This document shows, one piece after another, positions 1-9,073 of a DNA stretch of 33,614 nucleotides. The DNA is from Natrinema mahii. GTDB lineage: Archaea > Halobacteriota > Halobacteria > Halobacteriales > Natrialbaceae. Numbering within the stretch: position 1 is the first letter of the stretch; each line of letters begins with the position of its first letter. The DNA lies in assembly GCA_000690595.2 (NCBI GenBank), contig JHUT02000019.1, positions 1 through 33,614 on the forward strand, read 5' to 3'. The position numbers were made by a program, and so were the translations under genes. Below the pieces are notes generated by a model, which was not told the origin of the DNA, searched no databases, and saw only the letters and a list, made by a program, of their open reading frames with translations.

Positions 1-564
1 CGCCAGCGCGGTGCGTGCGCCCCCGGCCTGGGCGGCGATCTCGAGCGGGCCAGCCGCGCCGGTGACCGCGAGCCACGCCGTCGCCAGCCCCGCGAGCGCG
101 GCGATCGTCGCCAGATCGAACACGCGTTCGACGGCCAGCGACGCGAATCCGGCGGTGTAGGGGACGTCCCGTCTGGTCTCCATCACGTACGCGCGAACTG
201 CGTCGCCTGCTCGCGCGGGAATCGCGAGGTTCGCGGTCTGGCTGACGAAGACGGCGGCCGTACAGAACGCCGTTCCAGTCCGCCGTCCCATCGCGGCCAG
301 CACGTCGTCGTATCGCCGTCCGCGGAGGGGCCACGAGACGGCGTAGACGACGACTGCGGCCCCGAGCAGGCGCGGGTCGGCCGACGAAATCTCCGCGAGA
401 ACGGTCTCCAGATCGACGTCACGGAGGGCGACGAACAGGCCGGCGAGGACGAGTACGGTTCCGCCGATCGCGAGTCGACGGCGGGTCAGCGCCGCGGCGA
501 TCCCGCCGTTCGCGGCGTCGCCGTCGGACGCGTCCGCCCCCGTTCGCTCGCCCCCGTCGTTCAT
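1..564 (-). CDS. Flippase-like membrane protein, LPG synthase TM / UPF0104 family (partial, C-terminus outside window)
   Basis: An open frame of 188 codons starts at the ATG read on the minus strand at 564 and runs off the left edge. After a polar, acidic N-terminus of about 25 residues come hydrophobic segments and the family pattern SWPLRGRRYDDVL, then NLAIPARAGD with RAYVM, then GFASLAVERVFDL. The asparagine/proline/ARAGD loop and the ERVFD helix are typical of the lysylphosphatidylglycerol synthase TM domain (PF03706). In archaea this family occurs near glycosylation or lipid-sugar genes and is often called flippase-like. Its substrate is unknown here. The epimerase gene just upstream on the same strand fits a surface-glycan role, but that is inference. 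A TATA-like TTAAATA (minus strand, 586-592) lies 28 bp before the ATG and suggests a leaderless transcript. Confidence 0.8.
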   Translation of the reverse strand, partial: MNDGGERTGADASDGDAANGGIAAALTRRRLAIGGTVLVLAGLFVALRDVDLETVLAEISSADPRLLGAAVVVYAVSWPLRGRRYDDVLAAMGRRTGTAFCTAAVFVSQTANLAIPARAGDAVRAYVMETRRDVPYTAGFASLAVERVFDLATIAALAGLATAWLAVTGAAGPLEIAAQAGGARTALA

Positions 565-585
565 ACGCGATGCTTCGGCCCCAGA

Positions 586-592
586 TATTTAA
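586..592 (-). promoter_or_regulatory. TATA-like box of the flippase-like gene
   Basis: TTAAATA on the minus strand, 28 bp from its first base to the ATG at 564, in an otherwise GC-rich gap. The spacing fits an archaeal TATA box and a leaderless mRNA. Confidence 0.5.
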
Positions 593-675
593 GCCCACCT
601 AAAACTGCCCTGGGCGGGCGGAACGGTCACGCTCGAGCGGGTTTCCGCCGAGCAAAACGACCGCTTGATCGCCGC

Positions 676-1605
676 TTAGCGCAGTTCGTCGATAATCTCG
701 CGGGTCGCTCGCCGCACCGCCTCGTCGCTCGAGCGAGCGGGCTCCCAGCCCAGCGCCGAGAGCTTCTCGATCGAGAGGCGCATCTTCGGGACGTCGCCGG
801 TCCAGCCTCGGTCGCCGCCGGTGTACTCGTACTCGGGGTCGACGCCCAACTCCTCGGCGACGATGGCCGCGATTCGATCGACCGAGGTCGTCGTCCGCGT
901 GCCGAGGTTGTAGGTGTTCATCGCGTCGTCGGCGTGTGCGACGACGTGATACATCGCGTCGAGACAGTCCTCGATATGCAGGTAGGACTTCTCCTGGCGG
1001 CCGTCGCCCAGAATCGTCAGCGTCTCCGGGTCGTCCCGCAACTTCTCGATGAAATCGGGGATCACCGCGCCGCGAAGTCGCGGCCCGACGACGTTCGCGA
1101 ACCGAAAGTTCCAGACCGTCAGGTCGTGGCTGTGGGCCCGCGCCGAGAGCAACCCCTCGTCGGCCAGCTTGCTCGCCCCGTAGGCGCTGATCGGCTCGAG
1201 CGGCGCGTAGTCCTCGGGCGTCGGCCGCGGGGCCTCCCCATAGACCGTCGAGGAGGAGGTGTAGGCGATCTCCGTGACCCCCGCGTCGGCCATCGCCTCG
1301 AGGAGGTTTCGGGTCATTCGCGTGTTATCGTCGAACTGGCCGTGGGGCCGGTCCGTGTCGACGTGTTTCGACGCCGCGAGGTGGAAGACGAGATCGACGT
1401 CGTCGAGGGCTCCCTCGAGCGCGTCGGGGTCGGTGAGGTCGGCCGCGAGGAAGTCGGCGTCGTCGGGGACGCGGTCGCGGTCGCCGTTCGAGCAGTCGTC
1501 GACGACCGTGACGGCCGCACCGTCGGCGAGCAGGCGTTCGGTGAGGTGGGAGCCGATGAAGCCGGCCCCGCCCGTGACGAGTACGTGTCGACTCGAGATG
1601 GACAT
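676..1605 (-). CDS. NAD-dependent epimerase/dehydratase (extended SDR, GalE-like)
   Basis: A 309-residue protein. The N-terminal Rossmann motif is VTGGAGFIGSH (about residues 10-20), followed by an acidic VVDDCSNGD, as in NAD-binding nucleotide-sugar epimerases. The catalytic triad is visible as the TSSSTVYG segment and YGASK (Tyr and Lys three residues apart). The C-terminal half has the sugar-nucleotide features FRFANVVGPR and the FLGDGRQEKSYLHIEDC-like stretch seen in UDP-glucose 4-epimerase and dTDP-glucose dehydratase relatives. It probably epimerises or dehydrates a nucleotide sugar in the cytoplasm for surface glycan or S-layer N-glycosylation. The exact substrate cannot be read from the sequence. 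The weak TATA-like CTACTTACC about 30 bp upstream fits this start. Confidence 0.88.
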   Translation of the reverse strand: MSISSRHVLVTGGAGFIGSHLTERLLADGAAVTVVDDCSNGDRDRVPDDADFLAADLTDPDALEGALDDVDLVFHLAASKHVDTDRPHGQFDDNTRMTRNLLEAMADAGVTEIAYTSSSTVYGEAPRPTPEDYAPLEPISAYGASKLADEGLLSARAHSHDLTVWNFRFANVVGPRLRGAVIPDFIEKLRDDPETLTILGDGRQEKSYLHIEDCLDAMYHVVAHADDAMNTYNLGTRTTTSVDRIAAIVAEELGVDPEYEYTGGDRGWTGDVPKMRLSIEKLSALGWEPARSSDEAVRRATREIIDELR

Positions 1606-1724
1606 GAGCGCTGATTCAGCGACCCGCTGGTAAGTAGTTGCGTTTCGCGTCGAGACGGCGCCATTGCTCGAGCGCGAGAGGGCGCTCGACAGGAGACGAG
1701 ACTATCGATTCGGAGAACGGACGC

Positions 1725-2984
1725 TTAGACGCCCGTGGAGTACCGCAGGAGGCCGGCGAAACCGCCGAAGGCGTTGAGCAGTTGTTCGCCCTTCTCGAAG
1801 TCCGTCGAGATGAACTTGGTCTCGGTACCGCGCTGTTCGGCGATCTCGATGAGGTGGTCGATGGCGTCCTCGCGGTCCTCGTCGGTCGCCTCGACCTCGG
1901 TGCCACAGTCGGTACAGGTGTGGGTCGGCGTCGACTTGCGCCGGTCGATGACCTCGCGTTCGGTCGCGCCACACTCGGGACAGTCGTAGGTGATCACGTC
2001 TTTCCGGAGGTCCTCGCTGATGAGCAGGCGGTCGACCGCCCCCATCATCAGGTTCTGGCGGGTCTGCTCGAAGCCGTAGGTGGCCTTGTCGCCCGCGTTG
2101 AGTTCCTCGAAGAACTCCTCCATCACCTTCTTGTCCTTCATCACCTCGGCGTCGGCCAAGGCGTCCTCGGCGTTGTCGACGAGGTCTTTCAGGCCGGACT
2201 CGTCGGTGTAGGCGACGTCGAATTTGCCCAGGACTTCGTCCTGCAGTTCGTGGTGGAGGTAGTCGCCGTCCAGGAACTCGTCTTTGGTCGGCGAGGGACC
2301 GCCCACGAGGATGCCGTCGATCTCGTGGCGCTTGGGGACGAACAGGTCGTTTGCCATCCCCGCGACCTCCTGATAGAAGTTGTCGATGGCCTCGAGGCGG
2401 AGGCGGGCGAATCGCTGGGCGGACTGGCCACCCTTTCGCTGCTTGCCGGGGACCAGCGAGGAGGCGGACTTGACCGGTTCGATGCGCTTGCCCTTCAGCC
2501 AGCCGACGTTGGCCTCGCGGCGGTCGAGGACGATCAGGCCGTAGAGGCCCTTGTCGGCCAGCATCTCCTCTAGGGGTTCGGTCAGGAAATCGGAGTCACA
2601 GTGATAGCGGAAGGACTCGATGGGCTGGGGCGGACTCTCGAGGACCTTGGTGACCATGTCGGTCCGACCGCCGCCCGAATCGACGGCACCAGAAAAGAGA
2701 ACGATGCCGTTGTCCGGCGGGTAGGTGTCGTAGTATCGCAGCCGGTCTTTGATACTCGTCAGCGCGTCCTGGACCGCCGTTCGGGTCTGTTTGGACTTGA
2801 TGTTGGCCGCTTCGCTGTGTTCCTGCGTGACGTGCTGGACGACGTCACTGATCTGTCTGTCGTCGGGAACGTAGATCGTCACGAGCTGCGTTCCGGAGCC
2901 GTCGTACTCCTTGAGGTCCTCGATGACCTTCCGGAACTCGTACTTTTTCCGGTCGGATTGCTCCTGCTCGCCCTCCTGGCTCAT
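1725..2984 (-). CDS. prf1: Peptide chain release factor aRF1
   Basis: A 419-residue class I release factor that recognises all three stop codons on the archaeal ribosome. The stop-codon domain contains NIKS (residues 61-64). The middle domain carries the catalytic GGQ (185-187, in KGGQSAQRF), which triggers peptidyl-tRNA hydrolysis. The C-terminal part contains a CPEC...CTDC zinc-ribbon-like insertion. Length and motif order match archaeal aRF1/eRF1. An open frame extends upstream to 3167, but the added 61 residues are Arg/Pro-rich and unlike the family, so the ATG at 2984 (MSQEGEQ) is chosen. It is divergent from the MinD-like gene across a 185-bp gap. Confidence 0.97.
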   Translation of the reverse strand: MSQEGEQEQSDRKKYEFRKVIEDLKEYDGSGTQLVTIYVPDDRQISDVVQHVTQEHSEAANIKSKQTRTAVQDALTSIKDRLRYYDTYPPDNGIVLFSGAVDSGGGRTDMVTKVLESPPQPIESFRYHCDSDFLTEPLEEMLADKGLYGLIVLDRREANVGWLKGKRIEPVKSASSLVPGKQRKGGQSAQRFARLRLEAIDNFYQEVAGMANDLFVPKRHEIDGILVGGPSPTKDEFLDGDYLHHELQDEVLGKFDVAYTDESGLKDLVDNAEDALADAEVMKDKKVMEEFFEELNAGDKATYGFEQTRQNLMMGAVDRLLISEDLRKDVITYDCPECGATEREVIDRRKSTPTHTCTDCGTEVEATDEDREDAIDHLIEIAEQRGTETKFISTDFEKGEQLLNAFGGFAGLLRYSTGV

Positions 2985-3169
2985 TACACGTATAAAACCG
3001 GGCTGTCGGTAAGAATCCTTTGACACACCGATCGACCGGGGCGACCGCCCGGTCCGAGACGCGTCGACCGGGACGCGTTCGATCGCCGGTCGACCGACCG
3101 TCCCAGCGGGCGGGCGGTGAGGTGACGATTTAAGGGGGTGCCGTTCCACTGTCCGGACAGTACCCACGT

Positions 3170-4060
3170 ATGTCTCACGAGACTGTCTACGCCATCGCGA
3201 GCGGAAAAGGCGGTGTCGGGAAGACGACGACGACGGTCAACCTTGGCACGGCCCTCGCGGACGCCGGGGCACGCGTCGCCATCGTCGATACCGACCTCGG
3301 CATGGCGAACCTCGCCGGGTTCGTCAGCCTCTCTCCCGACTCGACGACCCTTCACGACGTGTTAGCCGGCGACGCATCGATCGAGGACGCCACCTACCGA
3401 CTGGCCGACGACATCGTCGCGGTGCCAAGCGGGACGAGCCTCGACGAGTACGCCGCGACCTCCCCCGAAGGGCTGCGCGAGGCCGTCGACGACCTCCGCT
3501 CGCGCTTCGACTACGTCCTGCTCGATGTCGGGGCCGGCATCAGCCACGAAACCGTCCTCCCGCTCGGACTGGCCGACGCCGTCGTTCTCGTCTCGACGCC
3601 CGAGCCCGCCGCCGTCCACGACACGAAAAAGACCGTCGAGCTGACCGACCGCTCCGGCGGCGAGGTCGCGGGCCTCGTCTTGACCCGGACTCGCCCCGAC
3701 GGCGACGTCTCCCACGCGGACCTCGCCGACCGTCTCGAGGTCCCCCTCCTGGGAACGATCCCCGAAGACCCGGCGGCCCGGGACAGCGTCTACGCCGGGA
3801 CGCCGCTGGTCGTCTACGAACCCGACGGGCCGGCGGCCGTCGCCTACCGGCGGCTCGCGGCCGACCTAACCGGCCTCGAGGTCCCCATCCCGACCGACGA
3901 CGGACCCGGGACGGCCGACGCGGCCGCCACCGACGATTCGACGGCCGCGGCGTCCGAGCCCGACGCGGACGCCGACGCCGCGACCGACGAGGCCAACGGG
4001 CGGGAAGCCGCACACGACGACGTCTCGAGCGCGATCACCGAAGCCGAGTCCGATCCCTGA
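3170..4060 (+). CDS. MinD/ParA-family P-loop ATPase
   Basis: A 296-residue deviant Walker-A ATPase. The P-loop is SGKGGVGKTT (residues 11-20) with the signature lysine, and Walker A' is DTDLGMANLAG (40-50). A DVGAGIS motif follows at about residue 120 (Walker B type). The ATPase fold ends near residue 235. The rest is a low-complexity Ala/Asp/Glu tail, probably disordered, as is common in haloarchaeal MinD paralogs. Haloarchaea carry several MinD paralogs that position polar structures such as archaella and chemosensory arrays; no MinE/MinC neighbour is seen, so the cargo is unknown. A TATA-like TTTAAG at 3129 lies about 40 bp before the ATG. Confidence 0.9.
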   Translation: MSHETVYAIASGKGGVGKTTTTVNLGTALADAGARVAIVDTDLGMANLAGFVSLSPDSTTLHDVLAGDASIEDATYRLADDIVAVPSGTSLDEYAATSPEGLREAVDDLRSRFDYVLLDVGAGISHETVLPLGLADAVVLVSTPEPAAVHDTKKTVELTDRSGGEVAGLVLTRTRPDGDVSHADLADRLEVPLLGTIPEDPAARDSVYAGTPLVVYEPDGPAAVAYRRLAADLTGLEVPIPTDDGPGTADAAATDDSTAAASEPDADADAATDEANGREAAHDDVSSAITEAESDP

Positions 4061-4361
4061 TCGGCGATCCGCACGCACCGGGTAACCGGTGCCTTCCGCC
4101 GGCGACCGGCCGTCGGTATCGGGCCGCGGGTCGGAACGGGCCGATTATCGTCGTTCGTTCTCCTCACGGGGTCCGGGCAGTCAGACGCCACGTCCGGTCG
4201 ATCTCGAGCCGATCCGGCCGACGTTTCGATGCCGTTTCGATCTGTTTGTCGGCCCCTTCCCGCGCGGTTTCGGCCGTCGGTTCGACCCGAACGAGTCGCC
4301 GCTCGTGACTGACCGAGTAACGAACTTATTACTAATCACGACTGTTCCCGATGGGTCGCCC
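4061..4361. other. Intergenic region upstream of the lipoprotein gene
   Basis: 301 bp between the MinD-like gene and the lipoprotein. An open frame can be extended leftwards from the lipoprotein to 4089, but it would place about 90 Arg/Pro-rich residues before a perfect signal peptide, so I treat it as non-coding. The only clear signal is the TATA-like box at 4325-4331. Confidence 0.5.
4325..4331 (+). promoter_or_regulatory. TATA-like box of the lipoprotein gene
   Basis: CTTATTA in an AT-rich island, 37 bp before the ATG at 4362. This suits a very short leader. Confidence 0.5.
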
Positions 4362-4877
4362 ATGGAGCGACGAAAGATCCTCCTCGGCAGTGGCGCTGCG
4401 CTCGCAACGGTCCTCGCCGGTTGTTCCAGCGACGAAACCGGCGACGACGAGTCGAACGATGACGACGACGAGTCGCCGTCCAACGGCGGGAACGGCGACA
4501 ACGGCGAGCCCGACGACGAGAACGAGTCCGACATCCCCGGGATGGACACGGACGCGATGAAATTCGACAGCGAGAAGGTGTCGATCAAAGACGTCAACAA
4601 GGACGGCGACGAGGTCGACGTCGTCGCGACGACGACCACCACCGACCCCGAGGTGCTGCGTTCGGAACTCCAGTCCATCGGAGAGACGCTCGCGGCGTCG
4701 ATCACCGACCCCGAGGCGTTCGCGGCCGAAGTCAACAGCGTCACCTGGGTCCTCGAGCAGGACGGGACGATGGTGATGTCGTTCTACGTCGACGTCCAGT
4801 GGGCGATCAAGTACATCAACGACGAGATCGACGAGGACGAACTCGCCGATCTCGTATTCGAGACCACCGACGAGTAA
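4362..4877 (+). CDS. Tat-type acidic lipoprotein of unknown function
   Basis: A 171-residue secreted protein. The N-terminus MERRKILLGSGAALATVLAGC has a twin-arginine pair (residues 3-4), a hydrophobic core and a lipobox LAGC with Cys21, as in haloarchaeal Tat lipoproteins anchored outside the membrane. A disordered linker rich in Asp, Glu, Asn and Gly follows (about 22-70), then a compact domain (about 75-171) containing DVVATTTTTDPEVLRSELQSIGETLAASI and a C-terminal WAIKYINDEIDEDELADLV. I do not recognise the domain. The start is fixed by the signal peptide and the TATA-like box at 4325. The gene is convergent with argS. Confidence 0.85.
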   Translation: MERRKILLGSGAALATVLAGCSSDETGDDESNDDDDESPSNGGNGDNGEPDDENESDIPGMDTDAMKFDSEKVSIKDVNKDGDEVDVVATTTTTDPEVLRSELQSIGETLAASITDPEAFAAEVNSVTWVLEQDGTMVMSFYVDVQWAIKYINDEIDEDELADLVFETTDE

Positions 4878-4884
4878 GCGCGCT

Positions 4885-4898
4885 CGTCCGTGCGGACG
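4885..4898 (+). terminator. Possible terminator hairpin after the lipoprotein gene
   Basis: CGTCCG-TG-CGGACG forms a perfect 6-bp stem 8 bp after the stop codon and is followed by GCGTCGTTCTTT. The T-run is short and interrupted, so this is weak evidence. Confidence 0.3.
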
Positions 4899-4985
4899 GC
4901 GTCGTTCTTTCGGTCACGCCTCGACCAGCCGCGGGACCGTCCCGTCGGCCGGCACCACCGCGACCGCCCCGCGGGTCCCGGCCGT

Positions 4986-6773
4986 TTACATCGACCGCGG
5001 CGCGGCCACGCCCAGGATCGACAGGGCGTTCGCGACCGTGTGTTTCGAGGCGGCCACCAGCGCGAGCCGGGCCTCGCGAACCTCGGGGTCGACGCCGTCG
5101 GCCAGCACCGGACACTCCCGGTAGAAGCCGTTGAACCGATCGGCGAACTCGCGGGTGAAGGTCGCGATCTGGTGGGGCTCGAGGTCGTCGCCGGCCTCGT
5201 CGACGACCGCCGGGAACCGCGCGATCGTCTCGAGCAAGTCCCGCTCGGCGTCGGTCGCGAGCAGGTCGGCCTCGAGGGCCTCGAGTTCGACGTCCTGGTC
5301 CGCGAGGTCGGCCTCGGGGTCGAGGCCGGCCTCTTCGAGGATCCCGCAACAGCGCGCGTGGACGTACTGGACGTACGGCGCGGACTGGGCCTCGAAGTCG
5401 AGCGCGCGGTCCCACTCGAAGGTGATCGCCTTCGTCGGCTGTTTCGAGACGATGTCGTACCGGACGGCACCGATCCCGACCTGATGGGCGATGCGCTCGA
5501 TGTCGTCGTCGTCGAGTTCGTCGTCGCGGATGCGGTCGTCCAGCCGGTCCTCGACCTCCTTGCGCGCCCGGTCGATCGCCTCGTCCAGCAGGTCGTCCAG
5601 ATCGACGCCGGTCCCGCGGCGGGTACTCATCTTCCCCTCGGGGAGGTTGACGTAGGAGTACAGCACCTGCCGGAGGCCGTCGGTGTCGTTGCCCAGCAAC
5701 TCGAGCGTCGTCCGGAGCTGTCGGGCCTGCAGCTTGTGGTCCTCGCCCAGCACCGTCACGGCGCGGTCGTACTCGTCGAACTTCCACTCGTGGTGGGCCA
5801 GGTCCCGCGTGGCGTACAGTGAGGTGCCGTCCGAGCGCAGGAAGACGAGGTTCTTGTCGATCCCGTGGTCCTCGAGGTCGAGCTGCCAGGCGTCTTCCTC
5901 GTAGACGGACTCGTCGAGGTCTTTCAGTCGGGCGACGAGGTCGTCGGTGTCGCCGTTGCGCATGAACCGGGTCTCCTTGACGAACTCGTCGAACTCCGCT
6001 GGCAGACGCTCGAGACACTCGGTCATCCCGCCCAGCACCTGATCGACGACCTCGCTGACGCGCTCGTAGGCCTCGTCGTCGCCGGCCTCGAGACCCTGCA
6101 TGATCGACTCGATCTCGGCCTCGGCGGCCTCGACTTCGTCTTCCGGTGCGTTCTCGAGGACCCGGTTGCCCTTGCGGTAGTAGCGCACGAGATCGTACTC
6201 TTTCCGGTCGCGTTCGGGCTCGCTCTCTAAGTCCGACTCGTCGAAGGTCTCGTAAGCCCACGTGAAGACGGCCATCTGGCGGCCGGCGTCGTTGACGTAG
6301 TAGTGCCGATCGACGTCGTAGCCGGCGTACTCGAGCAGGTTCGCGACGGCGTCGCCGATGATCGGGTTTCGCGCGCGGCCGACGTGGACCGGCCCGGTCG
6401 GGTTCGCGCTGGTGTGTTCGACGACGACGCTTTCCTCGCGGTCCGGCAGGGTACCGTAGTCGTCGGCGGTCGCTTCGGACAGCGTCTCCGCGAAGTAGGC
6501 GTCGCTTGGCAGGAAGTTGAGATAGGGGCCCTGTGTCTGTACGTCCGACACGTAGGTCAGCTCGTCGGCGTCGATCTCGTCGGCGACCTGGCCGGCGACC
6601 TGCGGCGGCGGCGCGCCCGCCTCGCTGGCGAGTCGGAAGGCGACGCTCGAGGCCAGCACGCTCGCGACGTCGTCCGGCGGTTCTTCGATCCCGAGATCGT
6701 CCGTCGGGAAGTCGAGCGCGGCGAGTGCCCCCTCGAGGGCGTCCTCGACTTCCGCGCGTAGGGCAAGGAACAT
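4986..6773 (-). CDS. argS: Arginyl-tRNA synthetase
   Basis: A 595-residue class I aminoacyl-tRNA synthetase that charges tRNA-Arg in the cytoplasm. An ArgS-specific N-terminal domain comes first (about 1-110). The catalytic core has HVGR (130-133, the HIGH motif, within [13 protein letters not shown]) and KMSTR (381-385, the KMSK motif). The C-terminal anticodon-binding domain ends in LGVAAPRSM, matching the usual ArgS terminus (…APERM). The length is normal and no key residue is missing. The start ATG at 6773 gives [13 protein letters not shown], a typical first helix. Confidence 0.97.
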   Translation of the reverse strand: MFLALRAEVEDALEGALAALDFPTDDLGIEEPPDDVASVLASSVAFRLASEAGAPPPQVAGQVADEIDADELTYVSDVQTQGPYLNFLPSDAYFAETLSEATADDYGTLPDREESVVVEHTSANPTGPVHVGRARNPIIGDAVANLLEYAGYDVDRHYYVNDAGRQMAVFTWAYETFDESDLESEPERDRKEYDLVRYYRKGNRVLENAPEDEVEAAEAEIESIMQGLEAGDDEAYERVSEVVDQVLGGMTECLERLPAEFDEFVKETRFMRNGDTDDLVARLKDLDESVYEEDAWQLDLEDHGIDKNLVFLRSDGTSLYATRDLAHHEWKFDEYDRAVTVLGEDHKLQARQLRTTLELLGNDTDGLRQVLYSYVNLPEGKMSTRRGTGVDLDDLLDEAIDRARKEVEDRLDDRIRDDELDDDDIERIAHQVGIGAVRYDIVSKQPTKAITFEWDRALDFEAQSAPYVQYVHARCCGILEEAGLDPEADLADQDVELEALEADLLATDAERDLLETIARFPAVVDEAGDDLEPHQIATFTREFADRFNGFYRECPVLADGVDPEVREARLALVAASKHTVANALSILGVAAPRSM

Positions 6774-6846
6774 ACCCGCCCGTATTCAGGGCCGGAGTAA
6801 AGGGATGTCGGGTTTCGTCGCCGGGTTCGGTCCGTCAGCCACTGGT

Positions 6847-7044
6847 TCAGTTGCCGGTCTCGTCCGGTATCGGTCGTCGCCGCTGATACTGTCGCCACAG
6901 TTCCCCGCCGAGCCAGACGAGTCCGACCACCAGAAACGCGATACCGAGGAGACGGTTTTCTTCGTAGACGAAGACGTACGGTCCGCTGGCGACCAAAAAG
7001 GCCCCACTCACTATCCGAAACGCAGTCCAGATCGTATTGCTCAT
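6847..7044 (-). CDS. Small two-TM membrane protein, unknown function
   Basis: A 65-residue protein from the ATG at 7044 (MSNTIWTAFRIVSG). Two hydrophobic helices are visible: TAFRIVSGAFLVASGPYVFV and LLGIAFLVVGLVWLGGELW, then a basic tail QYQRRRP that would lie in the cytoplasm by the positive-inside rule. The frame stays open to a TTG at 7110, which would add 22 charged residues, and a TAATTA about 20 bp before that TTG means the longer form cannot be excluded. There is no recognised family. It lies between argS and the NUDIX gene on the same strand but has its own flanking gaps. Confidence 0.6.
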   Translation of the reverse strand: MSNTIWTAFRIVSGAFLVASGPYVFVYEENRLLGIAFLVVGLVWLGGELWRQYQRRRPIPDETGN

Positions 7045-7378
7045 GGTGAGTCGTTCACGTACTGATCGTAGTTCCTTCCGAGTACGATCCGTCCAGGTCC
7101 CAACGACCAATCGACGTTGTCAGTCATCAGTAATTACACCGTTTTCGATTACAGCCGTGCCGAACGGAGTACTGTTCGTCTCGTCACGCTCCAGTTTTCC
7201 GCTCCCATCATTCTGATTTCCGATTACCATCTGCCAATACAACTCCAATACACCTTAAAAATATTGCAGGTTCGGAGAGGAGAAACGATCGTATATCGGC
7301 ACCAGTCCAGCATGGAGATCCGGCTCCGAACTCGTGCAATCGAGTGTGTACTACCGTTCCGTGACTCTTCTCGGGGCC
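7045..7378. other. AT-richer intergenic region
   Basis: 334 bp between the NUDIX stop and the small membrane protein (both minus strand). An AT-rich stretch at about 7200-7270 includes CTTAAAAATATTG. Read on the minus strand this gives a T-run, so it may end the NUDIX transcript, but no stem is clear. The long open frame on the plus strand here is Arg/Pro/Ser-rich shadow translation of the NUDIX gene. Confidence 0.4.
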
Positions 7379-7915
7379 TCACTCGAACAGCGTCGCAGCC
7401 TCCCGGAACCGATCCTCGTGGACCGGCCGAAACGTCTCCCCGGAGGCGTCGAACTCGGCCGGCGTCCAGAACCGTGTGTCCGTCGCGTCGCTGCCCGCGA
7501 CCAGCTCGCCCTCGCTGTCGGCCCGGTCGGCCACGTAGTGAACCGTCACGACGTGTTTGCCAGTCCGGGGCGGCATCGCCGACGCGGACAGGATCTCGAG
7601 GTCGGCCGGATCGACGGCGATGCCGGTTTCTTCCTCGAGTTCGCGGGCGGCCGCCTCCGGGGGTTCCTCGCCCACTTCCATGTGGCCGCCGGGGATCGTC
7701 CACTCGCCGACCCCCGGCGGGACCCCGCGCTCGACGCAGAGCACCGCCGGCTCCGGCCCGGAGCGGTCGACCACGGCGACGCCGGCACAGGGGACGGGGT
7801 TGTGCCAGACGATGGCCTCGCAGTTCGGACAGCGCTTTCGCTCGCGGTCGTCGGCACTCGTCCGCTCGAGGCGGGCGCCACAGTCGGGACAGAACGTCGG
7901 GGGTCGGCTGACCAT
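7379..7915 (-). CDS. NUDIX hydrolase with N-terminal zinc ribbon
   Basis: A 178-residue protein. The N-terminal zinc ribbon is CPDC (Cys9, Cys12) and CPNC (Cys29, Cys32), as in NudC-type or ADP-ribose-type NUDIX enzymes. The NUDIX box spans residues 77-99 (G-x5-E-x7-REL-EEETGI) and is complete, so the magnesium-binding glutamates are present. These enzymes hydrolyse nucleoside diphosphates linked to another moiety. The substrate (NADH, ADP-ribose or an oxidised nucleotide) cannot be decided. Start ATG at 7915 is followed directly by the zinc ribbon. The next gene upstream on this strand (threonine-synthase-like) ends 23 bp away, so co-transcription is possible. Confidence 0.93.
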   Translation of the reverse strand: MVSRPPTFCPDCGARLERTSADDRERKRCPNCEAIVWHNPVPCAGVAVVDRSGPEPAVLCVERGVPPGVGEWTIPGGHMEVGEEPPEAAARELEEETGIAVDPADLEILSASAMPPRTGKHVVTVHYVADRADSEGELVAGSDATDTRFWTPAEFDASGETFRPVHEDRFREAATLFE

Positions 7916-7938
7916 CTATCGACGGTTCCGTACAGTCT

Positions 7939-9072
7939 TTAGAGGGTCTTCAATCCACTGCCGGTCAGCGGGACGACGACGTCGTCCCCGTCGTCGATGA
8001 TTCCCTCCTCGCGATATTGCTCGAGGGCCGCCGCGGCGACCGCACAGGTGGGTTCGACGTAGAAGCCGTTGCGGTGGAGTCGGTCGAGCGCGGTCTCGAT
8101 CGGGTCCCCGCCGAGGGCGATGGCGTCGCCGTCGGTTTCCTCGATCGCCTCGAGGATCTCGGTGCCGCGTGCGGGTTCGCTGATCCGAATGCCGTCGGCG
8201 ATGGTCGTCCCATCGCCGTCGGCGTCGGTGGTGTCGCCGCCGATCGCGGCGACGATGGGGGCGTAGCCGGCCGCCTGCGCGCCCAGCAGCCGCGGCATCC
8301 CGTCGACGATGCCGGCCTCGTTCAGCAGCGAGAAACCACGATACGCGCCCAAAAAGAGCGTCCCGTGCCCAATCGGGAGGACGACGGCGTCGGGGACGGT
8401 CCAGCCCTGCTGGGCGGCCACCTCGAACGCGAAGGTCATCGTCCCGGCGTAGAAGGCGGGGTTCCAGGCGTGGCTGGCGTACCAGCCGTCGCCGGTCTGG
8501 TAGGGGGCGTCGCGCTCTCCGTCGCCCTCGACGGCCCGGTGACAGGCCGCGGTGACGTCCTCTCGAGAGCCCTCGATCCGAACCGGGCGGGCGTCGGCCC
8601 GCTGGATCGTCATCAGCTTCGACTGCTTGACGTCCGCGGGGACGTAGATGTCCGCGTCCAGCCCCGCCCGCGCGGCGTAGGTCGCGATCGACGCGCCGGC
8701 GTTGCCCGAGGAATCCTCGATGACCTTCTCGATGCCGAGTTCGACCGCCCGCGAGAGCGTCGTCGTCGCACCGCGGTCCTTGAACGATCCCGTCGGGAAG
8801 ACGTACTCGAGTTTGAACTCCGCGTCCCAGTCGGGGGCTTCGACCAGCGGCGTAAAGCCCTCGTAGAAGGTGACGTGCTGTTCGATCGGGAGGAACTCGA
8901 AGAAGGTCCACAGCCCCTCGGTCGTGTCGAGGCTGTGCAGCGGGAGCGGATCGCCCTGCGGGTGCGGTCGCTCGTCGAACTCCAGTGCGTGGCCACAGCC
9001 ACAGCGCCAGGGCTCGTCCGGTCCGGCCTCGTAGACGGTCCCGCAGTCGGGGCAGGTGAGATCGGCCGCCAT
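7939..9072 (-). CDS. Threonine-synthase-like PLP enzyme
   Basis: A 377-residue fold-type II PLP enzyme. An N-terminal zinc-ribbon-like segment (Cys7, Cys10, Cys24, Cys26) is typical of archaeal threonine synthases. The PLP lysine is Lys98 in TGSFKDRG, SSGNAGAS binds the cofactor phosphate side, and a C-terminal LTGSGLK closes the site. The glycine loop reads LPIGHGTLFLG rather than the usual GNGGN-like version, so a paralog with a different substrate is possible. It begins 1 bp after the stop of the deacylase gene (9074), so the two are almost certainly translated from one message. That pairing argues for a shared catabolic step rather than housekeeping threonine synthesis, but the substrate is unknown. 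Confidence 0.85.
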   Translation of the reverse strand: MAADLTCPDCGTVYEAGPDEPWRCGCGHALEFDERPHPQGDPLPLHSLDTTEGLWTFFEFLPIEQHVTFYEGFTPLVEAPDWDAEFKLEYVFPTGSFKDRGATTTLSRAVELGIEKVIEDSSGNAGASIATYAARAGLDADIYVPADVKQSKLMTIQRADARPVRIEGSREDVTAACHRAVEGDGERDAPYQTGDGWYASHAWNPAFYAGTMTFAFEVAAQQGWTVPDAVVLPIGHGTLFLGAYRGFSLLNEAGIVDGMPRLLGAQAAGYAPIVAAIGGDTTDADGDGTTIADGIRISEPARGTEILEAIEETDGDAIALGGDPIETALDRLHRNGFYVEPTCAVAAAALEQYREEGIIDDGDDVVVPLTGSGLKTL

Positions 9073-9073
9073 G

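Noticed and set aside
2985..3167. N-terminal extension of aRF1
   Set aside because: The extra 61 residues are unlike the family and would consume the divergent promoter region; the ATG at 2984 gives a normal length.
4816..6261. Long Arg/Gly-rich minus-strand open frame
   Set aside because: It lies inside argS in another frame on the same strand; the composition is typical shadow translation of GC-rich DNA.
7117..7911. 264-residue plus-strand frame
   Set aside because: Mostly antisense to the NUDIX gene, Arg/Pro/Ser-rich after residue 90; no domain or promoter.
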